From Sulfitobacter guttiformis (GTDB lineage Bacteria > Pseudomonadota > Alphaproteobacteria > Rhodobacterales > Rhodobacteraceae), in NCBI RefSeq assembly GCF_003610455.1, contig NZ_RAQK01000002.1:186001-250000 (forward strand): 64,000 nucleotides of DNA. Reading direction: 5' to 3'. Shown here piece by piece: positions 43,220-52,060 of the stretch; position 1 is the stretch's first letter, and the number at the start of each line of letters is the position of its first letter. The position numbers and the translations under genes were made by a program. The notes beneath the pieces are model-generated. The model worked only from the letters and a program-made list of their open reading frames with translations. It did no database searches and was not told the origin of the DNA.

Positions 43220-45636
43220 TCTGGCGTCTGCCGCAGGTAATGGTGCGTTTTTTTGCACTGCTAGGCATGCTGGTGCTTTGTGCAGGCGCGGTTTTTGCAC
43301 AGGATGTGCCCGGTGTCGACATGACCGGCTGGCGTGCTATTGCGGACCGTGCAGAAGCGGCGGTTGATGATCCGCAAACTGCCAATGAGGCGCTGGAGGC
43401 CTTTCGCGGTCAGCTGGCGCAGTTCCGTGAGCAGTTCAACGAAGCCCGCGGTGTTAACGCAACCCGAATAGCAAGTTTACGTGACCAGATTTCGCTGTTG
43501 GGTAGTCCTTCCGTTGAGGGTGACGCAGCGCCAGAAGCCGCAGATATTGCGGCCAAACGAACCGAGTTGGAGGAGCAGCTTGCTGTTCTGCTGACCCCTG
43601 TGCAGGTGGCCGACAGTGCCTATACCCGTGCCGACGGGCTGGTTGGCGAGATCGACACAATTGTGCGCAGCCGGCAGGCCGAAGAACTGTTGGTCATGGT
43701 CGAGAGCCCGCTCAATCCCGTCCATTGGCCTGTGGCCTTCGAGGCGCTTCGCACCGCCGTATCAAAGCTGTGGAGCACGGTCGGACCGGAGCAAGCCGCC
43801 GAGCGGCGCACCGAATTATTGCGTAAACTGCCGCTGATCGCGCTGTGGACACTAGCGGGCCTTGGGCTGATCCTGCGGGGCAGCCATTGGACCAAAATGA
43901 TCATCACAAAGCTGGGCAAACGTGGCACCCGCGGTGTCGGTGTGTGGCGGTTCGTGGCCTCGCTTTTACGTATCGTATTTCCGTTGTTCGGGCTTACACT
44001 GCTAAGCTATGCAGCCCGCAGCACAGGATATCTGGGGGAGCGGGGAGACCAGCTCGTGGTGCTGATCCCTGTTCTTGGCGGGTTCATGCTCGGGTTTCGC
44101 TGGGTGGCTGAACAGGTGTTTGCCCGCGACGACGATATCGCCCTACTGGAGCTAAGCGCACGGGACCGTAGCGATGCACGGTTTCTGGTCAGTGGTATCA
44201 CACTCCTCATTATTACCAACACGTTGCTGTTGCGCATTGTCATACTCGACGGCGGCAGCAGTCTGACCAAAACGGTTGTGAGCTTTCCGTTCACAGTGCT
44301 TATCTCCTATGGCATTTACCGGATCGGCCGGTTGCTGCGCCACTACGGAAAACAGGTTGTGCGCGAGGAGAAGGAGGAAGATGACATCACCCGCGCCAGT
44401 ACATTGGGCAGGCTGGTGCGCAGCCTCGGTACCATCGCGGTTCTTGTGGCCATTGTCGCACCGCTCCTACAGGCGATGGGCTACTATAATGCCTCTGAAT
44501 TTGTTCTTCAGCCAACAGTGCTGACACTGGTGATTTTGGGCCTTGTGCTGGCACTCCAACGGTTTAGCGCGGATGTTTATGGCGCCATCACAGGGCAGGG
44601 CATCCAAGCGCGCGAATTGCTTCTGCCAATTTTCTTTGGTTTGGTGCTGCTGCTGCTGGCGGTACCGTTTCTGGCGTTGGTCTGGGGCGCGCGGGTCTCT
44701 GATCTGACCGAAGTATGGGCGGCCTTCAGGCGCGGCTTTGCGATCGGAAATTCGCGCATATCCCCCACCGACTTCCTGACCTTTGCACTTATTTTTGCCC
44801 TCGGGTATTTTGGTACGCGGTTGGCACAGGGCGCGCTTAAAACCAATGTACTGCCCAAAACCAACATCGACAAAGGCGGCCAGAACGCAATCGTCTCTGG
44901 CCTCGGGTATGTGGGTATTTTTCTGGCCGCGCTGGCCGCAATCACGGGCGCTGGGATCGACCTGAGCTCTCTTGCCATTGTCGCCGGTGCTCTGTCGGTC
45001 GGTATCGGCTTTGGCCTGCAAAATATCGTCTCGAATTTTGTCTCCGGCATTATCCTGTTGATCGAGCGGCCCATTTCCGAGGGCGACTGGATCGAGGTGA
45101 CTGGCGGGCAGATGGGATTTGTGCGCGATATTTCGGTACGCTCCACACGGATCGAGACCTTTGACAAAACAGATGTCATCGTTCCCAACGCGGATCTGGT
45201 CAGCGGTACAGTCATAAACTACACCCGTGGCAACACCTTAGGGCGGGTAATTATTTCGGTTGGCGTCGCCTATGGTACAGACACGCGAAAGGTCGAGGAA
45301 ATTCTGACCGAAATCGCAAATGCTCAGCCTATGGCACTTGCAAATCCTGCCGTTCAGGTGCTGTTTCTGAACTTCGGTGCCTCTTCTTTGGACTTTGAGA
45401 TCCGGATTTTCCTGCGCGATGTAACATGGCTGAATATCGTGAAAAACGATGTTAATCATGCGATTGCGAAACGTTTCGCCGAAGAAGGTATCGAGATACC
45501 GTTCCCGCAACAAGACATCTGGCTGCGTAACCCCGAAACGCTGAGGGCAAGCGCGCCACAGGACTCGAATTTGGGCAGGACCGTCAATCTTTATGGCGGC
45601 GCCGCGGCCACACCACAAAATGAGGGCGATCAATGA
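43216..45636 (+). CDS. MscS-family mechanosensitive channel with signal peptide
   Basis: An 806-residue protein of the DUF3772/MscK-like large MscS type. Signal peptide at 1-33 ('RFFALLGMLVLCAGAVFA'), a helical periplasmic domain to about 180, several membrane segments, then the MscS pore: 'IVAGALSVGIGFGLQNIVSN' and 'IILLIERPISEGDWIEV', with the beta domain after it. It protects the cell on hypo-osmotic shock. The start is chosen at ATG 43216 in the ATGA overlap with cysK; it overlaps alaX by four bases as well. Confidence 0.93.
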   Translation: MIWRLPQVMVRFFALLGMLVLCAGAVFAQDVPGVDMTGWRAIADRAEAAVDDPQTANEALEAFRGQLAQFREQFNEARGVNATRIASLRDQISLLGSPSVEGDAAPEAADIAAKRTELEEQLAVLLTPVQVADSAYTRADGLVGEIDTIVRSRQAEELLVMVESPLNPVHWPVAFEALRTAVSKLWSTVGPEQAAERRTELLRKLPLIALWTLAGLGLILRGSHWTKMIITKLGKRGTRGVGVWRFVASLLRIVFPLFGLTLLSYAARSTGYLGERGDQLVVLIPVLGGFMLGFRWVAEQVFARDDDIALLELSARDRSDARFLVSGITLLIITNTLLLRIVILDGGSSLTKTVVSFPFTVLISYGIYRIGRLLRHYGKQVVREEKEEDDITRASTLGRLVRSLGTIAVLVAIVAPLLQAMGYYNASEFVLQPTVLTLVILGLVLALQRFSADVYGAITGQGIQARELLLPIFFGLVLLLLAVPFLALVWGARVSDLTEVWAAFRRGFAIGNSRISPTDFLTFALIFALGYFGTRLAQGALKTNVLPKTNIDKGGQNAIVSGLGYVGIFLAALAAITGAGIDLSSLAIVAGALSVGIGFGLQNIVSNFVSGIILLIERPISEGDWIEVTGGQMGFVRDISVRSTRIETFDKTDVIVPNADLVSGTVINYTRGNTLGRVIISVGVAYGTDTRKVEEILTEIANAQPMALANPAVQVLFLNFGASSLDFEIRIFLRDVTWLNIVKNDVNHAIAKRFAEEGIEIPFPQQDIWLRNPETLRASAPQDSNLGRTVNLYGGAAATPQNEGDQ

Positions 45637-46352
45637 CGATAATGCTGTTCCGCGATGATCCATATATGCGCGAGGCAAATGGCCGTGTTCTTGCCCATAC
45701 CGAGGAGGGCGGGATCATTCTGGATGCCAGCGTCTTCTACCCCACTGGCGGAGGCCAGCCCGGTGATAGCGGCACGCTGGAATGGGACGCAAAGCGGATG
45801 GTGATTGCAACAGCCGTGAAAGGTGAGGGCGAGACTATCGTCCTTGTGCCCTCAGAACCTGTGGCCCTGCCGCCCATTGGCTGCCACATCGTTCAGCATC
45901 TGGACTGGGACCGTAGGCACAAACACATGCGAATTCACACAGCCCTGCATCTGCTGTCTGTGGCGGTTCCGTTCGCAGTCAGCGGCGGCGCTATATCCGC
46001 CACGCATGGCAGGCTTGATTTCAACATGCCCGACGCGCCCGAAGATCGCGAAGCCCTTGAGCAATCGCTCAATGCCTTCATCGAGCGTGACGCCCGGGTG
46101 AGTGATGGCTGGATTACCGAGGCTGAACTGGACGCAGCGCCGGAGCTGGTCAAGACGATGGCTGTAAAACCACCCCGTGGCACCGGAGACATTCGTTTGG
46201 TTCGGATCGGCGAGGAAGACGACTGGATCGATTTGCAGCCCTGCGGCGGCACCCATGTTGCTCGCACTGGAGAGATCGGTGCGCTACGCCTTGGAAAAAT
46301 AGAGAAAAAGGGCAAGTTGAACCGCCGGATCTATCTTCATCTCGACAGTTAG
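45633..46352 (+). CDS. alaX: Alanyl-tRNA editing protein AlaX
   Basis: A 239-residue free-standing editing protein that removes wrongly attached Ser or Gly from tRNA-Ala. The metal site is formed by 'RIHTALHLL' (H-x3-H) and 'QPCGGTHVA' (C-x3-H), and '[13 protein letters not shown]' is the N-terminal signature. It overlaps the MscS gene start/stop (ATGA) and is followed by tRNA-Ser(GGA), with 70 bases between. Confidence 0.94.
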   Translation: MTIMLFRDDPYMREANGRVLAHTEEGGIILDASVFYPTGGGQPGDSGTLEWDAKRMVIATAVKGEGETIVLVPSEPVALPPIGCHIVQHLDWDRRHKHMRIHTALHLLSVAVPFAVSGGAISATHGRLDFNMPDAPEDREALEQSLNAFIERDARVSDGWITEAELDAAPELVKTMAVKPPRGTGDIRLVRIGEEDDWIDLQPCGGTHVARTGEIGALRLGKIEKKGKLNRRIYLHLDS

Positions 46353-46422
46353 ATGTTTGTCTAGGGTGTTGCGCATTTCGGGCTTGCGCACACGCGCCAT
46401 CCCTTGATAAGACGCCTTCAAC

Positions 46423-46512
46423 GGACAGGTGGCCGAGTGGTCGAAGGCGCACGCCTGGAAAGTGTGTAGGCGGGAGACCGTCTCCAGGGTTCGAATCCCT
46501 GTCTGTCCGCCA
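46423..46512 (+). tRNA. tRNA-Ser (GGA)
   Basis: A 90-base class II tRNA: acceptor GGACAGG with TCTGTCC, D arm 'GGCCGAGTGGTCGAAGGC', anticodon loop CTGGAAA giving GGA (reads UCC/UCU), a long variable arm 'TGTGTAGGCGGGAGACCGTC', T arm 'CAGGGTTCGAATCCCTG' and encoded CCA. The following 14 kb looks like an island, and tRNA-Ser genes are common insertion sites. Confidence 0.96.
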
Positions 46513-47942
46513 ACTATCCCCTTATCTCGGAATTATGCCGCATTTCGCTTTGTCTGACTACGCAGCAGCGGGCGGCTAGCGATGAATTCCCTGTTTTTCT
46601 GAAGCAGGGAATAAAGTCATTCGGAACAGGGCGAATAAAATCTGAGCATCGGTGATAGCCGAGATGTGCGCCTGTTCATGCCCGCACATGGGCATCTTGC
46701 TGCAGATCAAGTATTCAGGGTAAGGTCGGGCGGTTGCGCTCCGCCAGGTGGTGTTTCTGTATTAGGGTGAGAGAAATAAAAACAGGTATTCGTTGCCGTT
46801 CACGGCTCAGTCCACAACGATTCAACCAGCATCGCCACCTCTACAGCCGAGCAAATTTCAAGGTTAACCGTACCGCTGCTGTGACTGAGAGGTGCGGCCT
46901 CTACGCAGCCTAAAAGATTGAAATCTCTTGAGAACAAAGACTATTTCGATTTGGTCTGGCAGCACCTGCAAAGCTGTTTTCAACAGCGACAGCAAACCAC
47001 CCCGTCTCAACAGCGATCTTGCGCGAAAACGAGCCGCAGGTATGCTTTGGATCATTTTGCACCTGACGCATGCGGAATTCCGGATTGCTGGTGTAGCCAG
47101 TTTGATAAAAGGCAATCTTGGCAGCGTGAAATCAAGGACATGTGTCTTGCTTGGTTTCGATGTCGACGCCTCACCACAGCCTGCGAAGTTAACAGCCCTG
47201 TTCAACATGTTCACAACCGCAACATTTTGGTGCTGCACACAATCATGCTCATAGCGGCGATGACCTGTGTTTTGACGCAGCGCAGGCCCGATCAACTCAG
47301 CCGTAACGCTCTGCCTCAGTTGCTTATTAATCTTTTGAGAAGATCAAGCATCCAGCACGGTGCCCACCAGTTGCTCCAGCTTTGATCCGAAAGCGTTGCC
47401 GCCAATTTGTGTGGCCGCCTGCAGATTCAAGATGATCACGATGGCAGTCACCTTCCGGTCAGTGCAATCTGTTTGGACGAGGGAGTTGTACTTCCATTGT
47501 TCACGTGTCCAGTTTCCTGTCTTTAACTCAGGCGGGCGGGCAAAATTAAACACCCAATTACTAATGGTTTGGATGCGCATAGGCGCTCATTGAGGTATCG
47601 GAAGACGCGTTTTAGGCAGATAATGATTTACAAGTCAGGTTCGAGTTAATCAGGCGCATGTTGGAGCAATATGCTGTGGGAAAGGCAGCGGAGTAAGTTA
47701 CCAGAGTTTCTCAGGAGAGTTCTTTTAAATTTGATCATCGGCAAATTTGGAAATCGGCACGATCGGCTCAAAGTTGCCGTTAAGACGTGCAGTTTTACGC
47801 TGTGGTAGTAGTCCGCATCTCGGACATTCGTTGCGACCGGCAAATCAGGGTTTGGATTAGCGTACGACGAAAGTACCCCAAGCCAAGACAAGACTAAGTT
47901 GCCTCTAAGGCAGGCTTTACGTCATGCGAGGCGTGCGCGCCC
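46513..47942. other. Gene-poor region after tRNA-Ser
   Basis: About 1,430 bases without a gene I can support, more AT-rich to the eye than the core genes. Weak frames exist, such as 46864-47295 (minus) and 46928-47254 (plus), overlapping on opposite strands without ribosome binding sites or family resemblance, and a 78-codon frame at 47344-47580 (minus). They may be decayed genes. This fits the left part of a genomic island. Confidence 0.5.
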
Positions 47943-48968
47943 TTATCCGCAGAGGCGGTTCAGGAGGTCGAGATTGCGAAGCAGCCGATCTTTGGACGCT
48001 CCGCCTTCGGCACGAAGTTCTGAAATCAGGACCTCTTCCAGTGCGGACACGTTCTCTGCGGCGATGGCAAAGATGTCATCTTCGGATGCCACGGTGCGCA
48101 GACCCGGCTTGCGCGGTGCGTCGTCCAAGGTGGTGCCCAACCGGTTCTCGACCCATTTCAATTCGTCGCGGTTTGCCTCAATAACCGGGTCAGTGAGCGA
48201 GGGGTCAAAGGCCAGCTTGCCGGTCCCAATCTGGGCGACCTTGTTGACGAAGGCCATGTTCCTGCCGCTCATTCGGGTACTACCGTCTACAGGCTCGTTA
48301 TTGAGAATGCGCTGGGTGTAAAGCAAACAAAAAGCCTCAAGCGAGAGACCCTCGTTGGCGCGCACATAATCGGTTTTTGGGAGGTCAAGCCCGGCGGTGT
48401 CGAAGAAATCGGTCAATACGTCATTGTCTTTGAGCGCGGCAATGTCGAATTTCTTCAGCAGCACGTTCTCGCGTCCGAATACTGTGTCAAGTTTATGGAT
48501 CGCATTGCGGTAAGGCGGAAAATGGAACTTCAGCTTCTTCGGGTTACGCTTGATCATCTCCTGCATCGCACTGGTCATGAAGCCAACCGGTGGGCGGACA
48601 TAGAGAATGACCTGAATCTCGTCGCAATATGCGGCATAGAAATCACGCAGCCTCTGCACTGCTGGGAGAGGAGAAGTCACCAACCGCTCGGCCGAAAAGA
48701 CGGTGGTATGATATGCAGGATCAGTAAGATTTTGGCGCAGGGTATCTTCGGTCTTGGCCTTGCGTTGCAGAACCTCGGGAGCGCCGGGGGCGAATTTCGA
48801 CAGGCCTGGCGGAACACCACCCTCGAACAGTAATACCATCAAGCCGTTTTGGCCACCACCGGGGCCACTATCAGGAACGTAAACGCCCTTGGGCGCGTTG
48901 CTTTGCAGGGTCATCTGGATCGACGTGGTGCCTGTCTTGTGCATGCCTGCATGAATAACCGCGCGCAT
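47943..48968 (-). CDS. Sulfotransferase-like protein
   Basis: A 341-residue protein whose start, MRAVIHAGMHKTGTTSIQ, is the phosphosulfate-binding loop pattern of the sulfotransferase/P-loop family; 'VILYVRPPVGFMTSAMQEM' resembles the 3'-phosphate-binding Arg block. I therefore call it sulfotransferase-like, transferring sulfate from PAPS to an unknown acceptor. AAGGAG precedes ATG 48968 at six bases, so the frame beyond it is rejected. It may be cargo of the island or may serve the biosynthetic genes further right, from which it is separated by about 500 bases. Confidence 0.7.
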   Translation of the reverse strand: MRAVIHAGMHKTGTTSIQMTLQSNAPKGVYVPDSGPGGGQNGLMVLLFEGGVPPGLSKFAPGAPEVLQRKAKTEDTLRQNLTDPAYHTTVFSAERLVTSPLPAVQRLRDFYAAYCDEIQVILYVRPPVGFMTSAMQEMIKRNPKKLKFHFPPYRNAIHKLDTVFGRENVLLKKFDIAALKDNDVLTDFFDTAGLDLPKTDYVRANEGLSLEAFCLLYTQRILNNEPVDGSTRMSGRNMAFVNKVAQIGTGKLAFDPSLTDPVIEANRDELKWVENRLGTTLDDAPRKPGLRTVASEDDIFAIAAENVSALEEVLISELRAEGGASKDRLLRNLDLLNRLCG

Positions 48969-49492
48969 CGTCCACTCCTTCGACAATTCCTATTTTTGGC
49001 TAGTAGGCCATAGGTCCACTTCGGTCAAGGGGATCGGGCGGCGCCAGTGGTTGCGCTCTGTTCATACGTGCAACACGCTTCTTCTTTTGCACTGAATAAG
49101 ATGACAATCCGAATACCAATGCGGATTTCACGACACGATCCTTGAATTTTCTGCAAAAGTGCAAATAACCTTGATCCGCCCTGAACGCAGAAATGTGATA
49201 GTGCAGAAATTGCGCATATTTAGTCTCCCATCACGGCCATTATGTCCGAACCGGACATTCGGTGTGAGGTCAGATGCCGTGTTGTGGGCTCTCCGAAGCG
49301 TAACTTCACTCCGGTTGCGGCATTGTGCCGTGTAAGAATATCAAAATAAGGGCACGCCGATCATGCATTACTATAAAATTAAGCATAAAATCTATTAAAG
49401 CAGGGGATCAATTAAAAATGACTGCTTACTCTCGTCGAGCGCAAGCAGTCGTGTTTTAGAGGAAGCGGAAAAACATTGCCCCCAAATAACTT
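48969..49492. promoter_or_regulatory. Intergenic region with a 17-bp palindrome
   Basis: About 520 bases between the sulfotransferase-like gene and the repeat peptide. No gene is evident. ATGTCCG-AAC-CGGACAT at 49242-49258 is a perfect inverted repeat with seven-base arms, the size expected of a regulator dimer site, including some LuxR-type boxes. An AT-rich stretch around 49370-49420 has no clear promoter. Confidence 0.45.
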
Positions 49493-49663
49493 TTAGATGG
49501 GCTCAGGTACGCCGACTTTAGCTGAACGTGCAGCTTCTGATCCGCGAAGCATCAGCAGTTTTGAACGGATGGGCGCGTCAGGCTCTGGGGGAAAGCCGAC
49601 TTTGGGGGAGCGTGCAGCTTCTGAACCTTTCAGAGCTAGAAGTTTAGAAATATCAATCTTCAT
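49493..49663 (-). CDS. 56-residue tandem-module peptide (candidate precursor)
   Basis: MKIDI followed by two modules, SKLLALKGSEAARSPKVG... and SKLLMLRGSEAARSAKVG..., ending PEPI. The modules match at 17 of 22 or more positions. Compared codon by codon, nine differences are silent and only about four change the residue, mostly mildly, which shows that this strand and frame are under selection. An opposite-strand frame over the same bases has no ribosome binding site. Precedent: RiPP precursors are short, repeated and lie beside their enzymes. The peptide is 66 bases from the divergent thioesterase gene. I do not recognise its family; a small structural or signalling protein is an alternative. 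A TTG at 49678 could extend it by five residues. Confidence 0.7.
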   Translation of the reverse strand: MKIDISKLLALKGSEAARSPKVGFPPEPDAPIRSKLLMLRGSEAARSAKVGVPEPI

Positions 49664-49729
49664 CTTTACGTTTTCCAATTAAGCTGGTCTTTTGATTTTG
49701 TGTGAGAACTCTAGGAAGAACAAGCACCT

Positions 49730-50404
49730 ATGTCTAGTCATGATCCAATCCTTCCGCAGCAAAAATTGATGGCCTCTTGGGACGGGCGGGCTGTTGATGA
49801 GCGCGGTATTCTGCGAATTTTGAACGAGAACGGCACCCGTTCTCCGCTGTTTTGGATCTTCAACGGCGCACCAGAACCTGCGCGTCTGGCGAAGTGTTTG
49901 GGCGATGATCAGCCTTTGATCTACTCTCGGTCTTCCCATTTGCTAGTTCGGCCCGGCGATGACCCGATGGATATACGTAATATTCTGGCACGGTATTTGG
50001 CATGCGAATTGTGTCAGCATTTTCCCGAAGCAAGCTTTGATATCGGTACCAGTTGTCAGGGTAGCACGATAGCAATGGCGGTTTGCAACCTGTTGCGAGA
50101 GGCTGGAAAAGGCGTGGGGCATCTTTGCCTGATCAATTGTTCATTGCCGGAAATCGTCACGGATCGTCCCGCGCTTTTAGTTTATGGCGACCAAGACACG
50201 GCGAGTAATCCGTTTCATAAGGATCCCGTTGGCGCAGGCAAGCGTGCAAAATCAGCATTCTCGGAATATGAGAAGTATATGGTTCGGGCTGAACATGGCC
50301 AATTCTATTCTGAAGGCACAGTCGAAATGCTCATCGATCGCTTTTACGCTTTCAGATCGCGCGTGGCTGGTTCGGGGGAGGCCAAGAGGGCTTTGACAGC
50401 GTAG
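49730..50404 (+). CDS. Thioesterase-like alpha/beta hydrolase with Cys nucleophile
   Basis: A 224-residue protein of the type II or releasing thioesterase fold. The nucleophile elbow reads 'DIGTSCQGSTIAMAV', so Cys109 takes the place of the usual Ser; 'LLVYGDQDTASNP' supplies the Asp and 'VRAEHGQFYSEG' the His. Cys in this position is known in thioesterases that close strained rings such as beta-lactones. It would release or cyclise an acyl or peptidyl group from the carrier protein encoded next door. Its last 61 bases overlap the end of the carrier-protein gene on the other strand. The ribosome binding site is poor (AGGAAG 13 bases upstream), so the start is uncertain. Confidence 0.72.
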   Translation: MSSHDPILPQQKLMASWDGRAVDERGILRILNENGTRSPLFWIFNGAPEPARLAKCLGDDQPLIYSRSSHLLVRPGDDPMDIRNILARYLACELCQHFPEASFDIGTSCQGSTIAMAVCNLLREAGKGVGHLCLINCSLPEIVTDRPALLVYGDQDTASNPFHKDPVGAGKRAKSAFSEYEKYMVRAEHGQFYSEGTVEMLIDRFYAFRSRVAGSGEAKRALTA

Positions 50405-50622
50405 GCAAGCTCTTCGACGGTTGGGTGATACAGCACGCTCGAAGGATGAATTTCCGTATTAAATCTCGCTTCCAAAGATACACACAAACCAGCCACTGCG
50501 AGTGAATCCCCACCAAGTTCGAAAAAGTCGCTTTGACGATTAATTGCTACATCGGGAAAACATTCCTGAAATGCAACAATGACCTGTTCAATGATGTGAT
50601 CAAAAGTCGACAAAGTCACCAC
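50344..50622 (-). CDS. Acyl/peptidyl carrier protein
   Basis: A 92-residue free-standing carrier protein. 'SDFFELGGDSLAVAGL' is the phosphopantetheine attachment motif with Ser40, in the GGDS form typical of NRPS-type and some small-molecule carriers. It starts at GTG 50622 (or GTG 50619) within the end of the ligase gene, so the two are coupled. The ligase probably loads it. Its 3' end overlaps the convergent thioesterase gene by 61 bases. Confidence 0.88.
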   Translation of the reverse strand: MVTLSTFDHIIEQVIVAFQECFPDVAINRQSDFFELGGDSLAVAGLCVSLEARFNTEIHPSSVLYHPTVEELAYAVKALLASPEPATRDLKA

Positions 50623-52060
50623 CCATCTCAGTTAAATTGTTTTTCAGAATACGCAGAGAAATCTTGTTCGAAGATGTGCGCGGGAGATGAGTGCTTATCA
50701 TGATTTGGTCAGGTCGGCGGTAGGAGGATATTGCCGACCTGATCGTTGCCCTCAGATCTGTGGCATCTGTTCGGGATTCGACTGCCAAGAAAATCAAATC
50801 ATCTGCAGAGCCGTCGGCCAGAGTTGTAAACGCTATGCAATCCCGAACACCATTTAGCTTTTTAACATCCTGCTCCAGATCTGAAAGGTTTACATTGATG
50901 GAATTCCGGCAGGCAATTTGTGCGGATCGGCCAGCGATGAACAAGTAGCCATCCGCGTCGATCCAACCCATGTCACCTGTATCGATAAGGGCCGCACCTT
51001 CCCGCCAATCAGGTCGGGCAATAATATGGCCAACTTCACCTGTCGGTTGCATGTGGCCATTGTCATCTTCGATCCTGACTGTGATCTCGGGAAAGGGTTT
51101 GCCCACTGAGTTTGGTTTTTCGATTATATCCTTTCCGGACAAAAGAGAGACAGCCCCCACACCCGACATCGAATACATATTCCGAACACCGGGCGTCAAA
51201 ACCCTATAAGCTTTTGCTAAAGTTTCGGGTGAAATAGGCCCCCCGATTGAGGACATAGTTTTGATATGTGGGTATGCGTGCTGGGTATCTGTTGCACAGT
51301 CTTCGCCGTGAAAATCCAGCAAATCCCCTATGATTACAGGAGGTAGACCGATGACCTTAATGTTTGGCCTGCAAAGGGCTTGATGAAGATCTGTGGTCCT
51401 AAAGAATAATGGGAGGCTTAGTAGGTATTGGCCTTGCATCAAAGTCTTGATCCATTGCGACAGTACCGCTCCGAAGGCAAGGCTCCCCACGCTGATGGTC
51501 GGTAATGCGATTGAGTTGTTCAAAAGTCTTCCGGCGGTCACCAATCCATCAATGAACGACGCATGGGTGATGGATCTATAACGTGGTAATCCAGTTGTTC
51601 CTGACGAGGACAGGATCAATGCGTTGTTATTGTGTGAACCTTCCGCGAACTGCAGATTGATGTCGCAATCATGAATTGAATCACGAGAGGGCAAAAGCCC
51701 GAAACCCCCACGACGCGCAAAGCTCGGTGAGTCTGTATAGATTGCGTTGATCCCCGCGTTTACACGCGCGGTTGTGATTTCCTCTATCGTCTGGCGTGGA
51801 TCAAGAAAAAGCACTTGGGCTTCTATCGACCAAAGAGCGATCATGGCCTCCACACCTCTCACGCGATCAACGCAGATCAATGCAATTGCAGATTTGGACG
51901 GAATGTTTTCTTTATTAAAGAAATCGGCAAGATGTTGCGCGGAGCCCGCTATATCGCCCCGTGAGAAAACTTTGCCAGCTTGCTCGATACAAAAAGCGTC
52001 AGGATCAGAGCAGGCCTGTTTTAAAATGTTAGAGCCGATATGGTGCTCATTAAATTGCAT
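50600..52060 (-). CDS. AMP-forming ligase (NRPS A-domain-like)
   Basis: A 486-residue adenylate-forming enzyme: A3 'LILSSSGTTGLPR' (about 149-161), A5 'NMYSMSGVGAVS', A7 'IDTGDMGWIDADGYLF' and A10 'LPRTSSNKISLR' with the catalytic Lys. It would activate an amino or carboxylic acid as the adenylate and load the carrier protein next door; the substrate cannot be read with confidence. It overlaps the HExxH gene upstream by 11 bases and the carrier gene downstream by 23. The ATG at 52060 is preferred over TTG 52063. Confidence 0.9.
   Translation of the reverse strand: MQFNEHHIGSNILKQACSDPDAFCIEQAGKVFSRGDIAGSAQHLADFFNKENIPSKSAIALICVDRVRGVEAMIALWSIEAQVLFLDPRQTIEEITTARVNAGINAIYTDSPSFARRGGFGLLPSRDSIHDCDINLQFAEGSHNNNALILSSSGTTGLPRYRSITHASFIDGLVTAGRLLNNSIALPTISVGSLAFGAVLSQWIKTLMQGQYLLSLPLFFRTTDLHQALCRPNIKVIGLPPVIIGDLLDFHGEDCATDTQHAYPHIKTMSSIGGPISPETLAKAYRVLTPGVRNMYSMSGVGAVSLLSGKDIIEKPNSVGKPFPEITVRIEDDNGHMQPTGEVGHIIARPDWREGAALIDTGDMGWIDADGYLFIAGRSAQIACRNSINVNLSDLEQDVKKLNGVRDCIAFTTLADGSADDLIFLAVESRTDATDLRATIRSAISSYRRPDQIMISTHLPRTSSNKISLRILKNNLTEMGGDFVDF

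Noticed and set aside
46864..47580. Several overlapping frames after tRNA-Ser, considered as transposase or other remnants
   Set aside because: No recognised motif (no DDE or HUH pattern), no ribosome binding sites, mutual overlap on both strands.
49497..49682. Plus-strand 61-codon frame over the tandem peptide region (MGSGTPTLAERAAS...)
   Set aside because: It has no ribosome binding site, and the module differences are silent in the minus-strand frame rather than this one.
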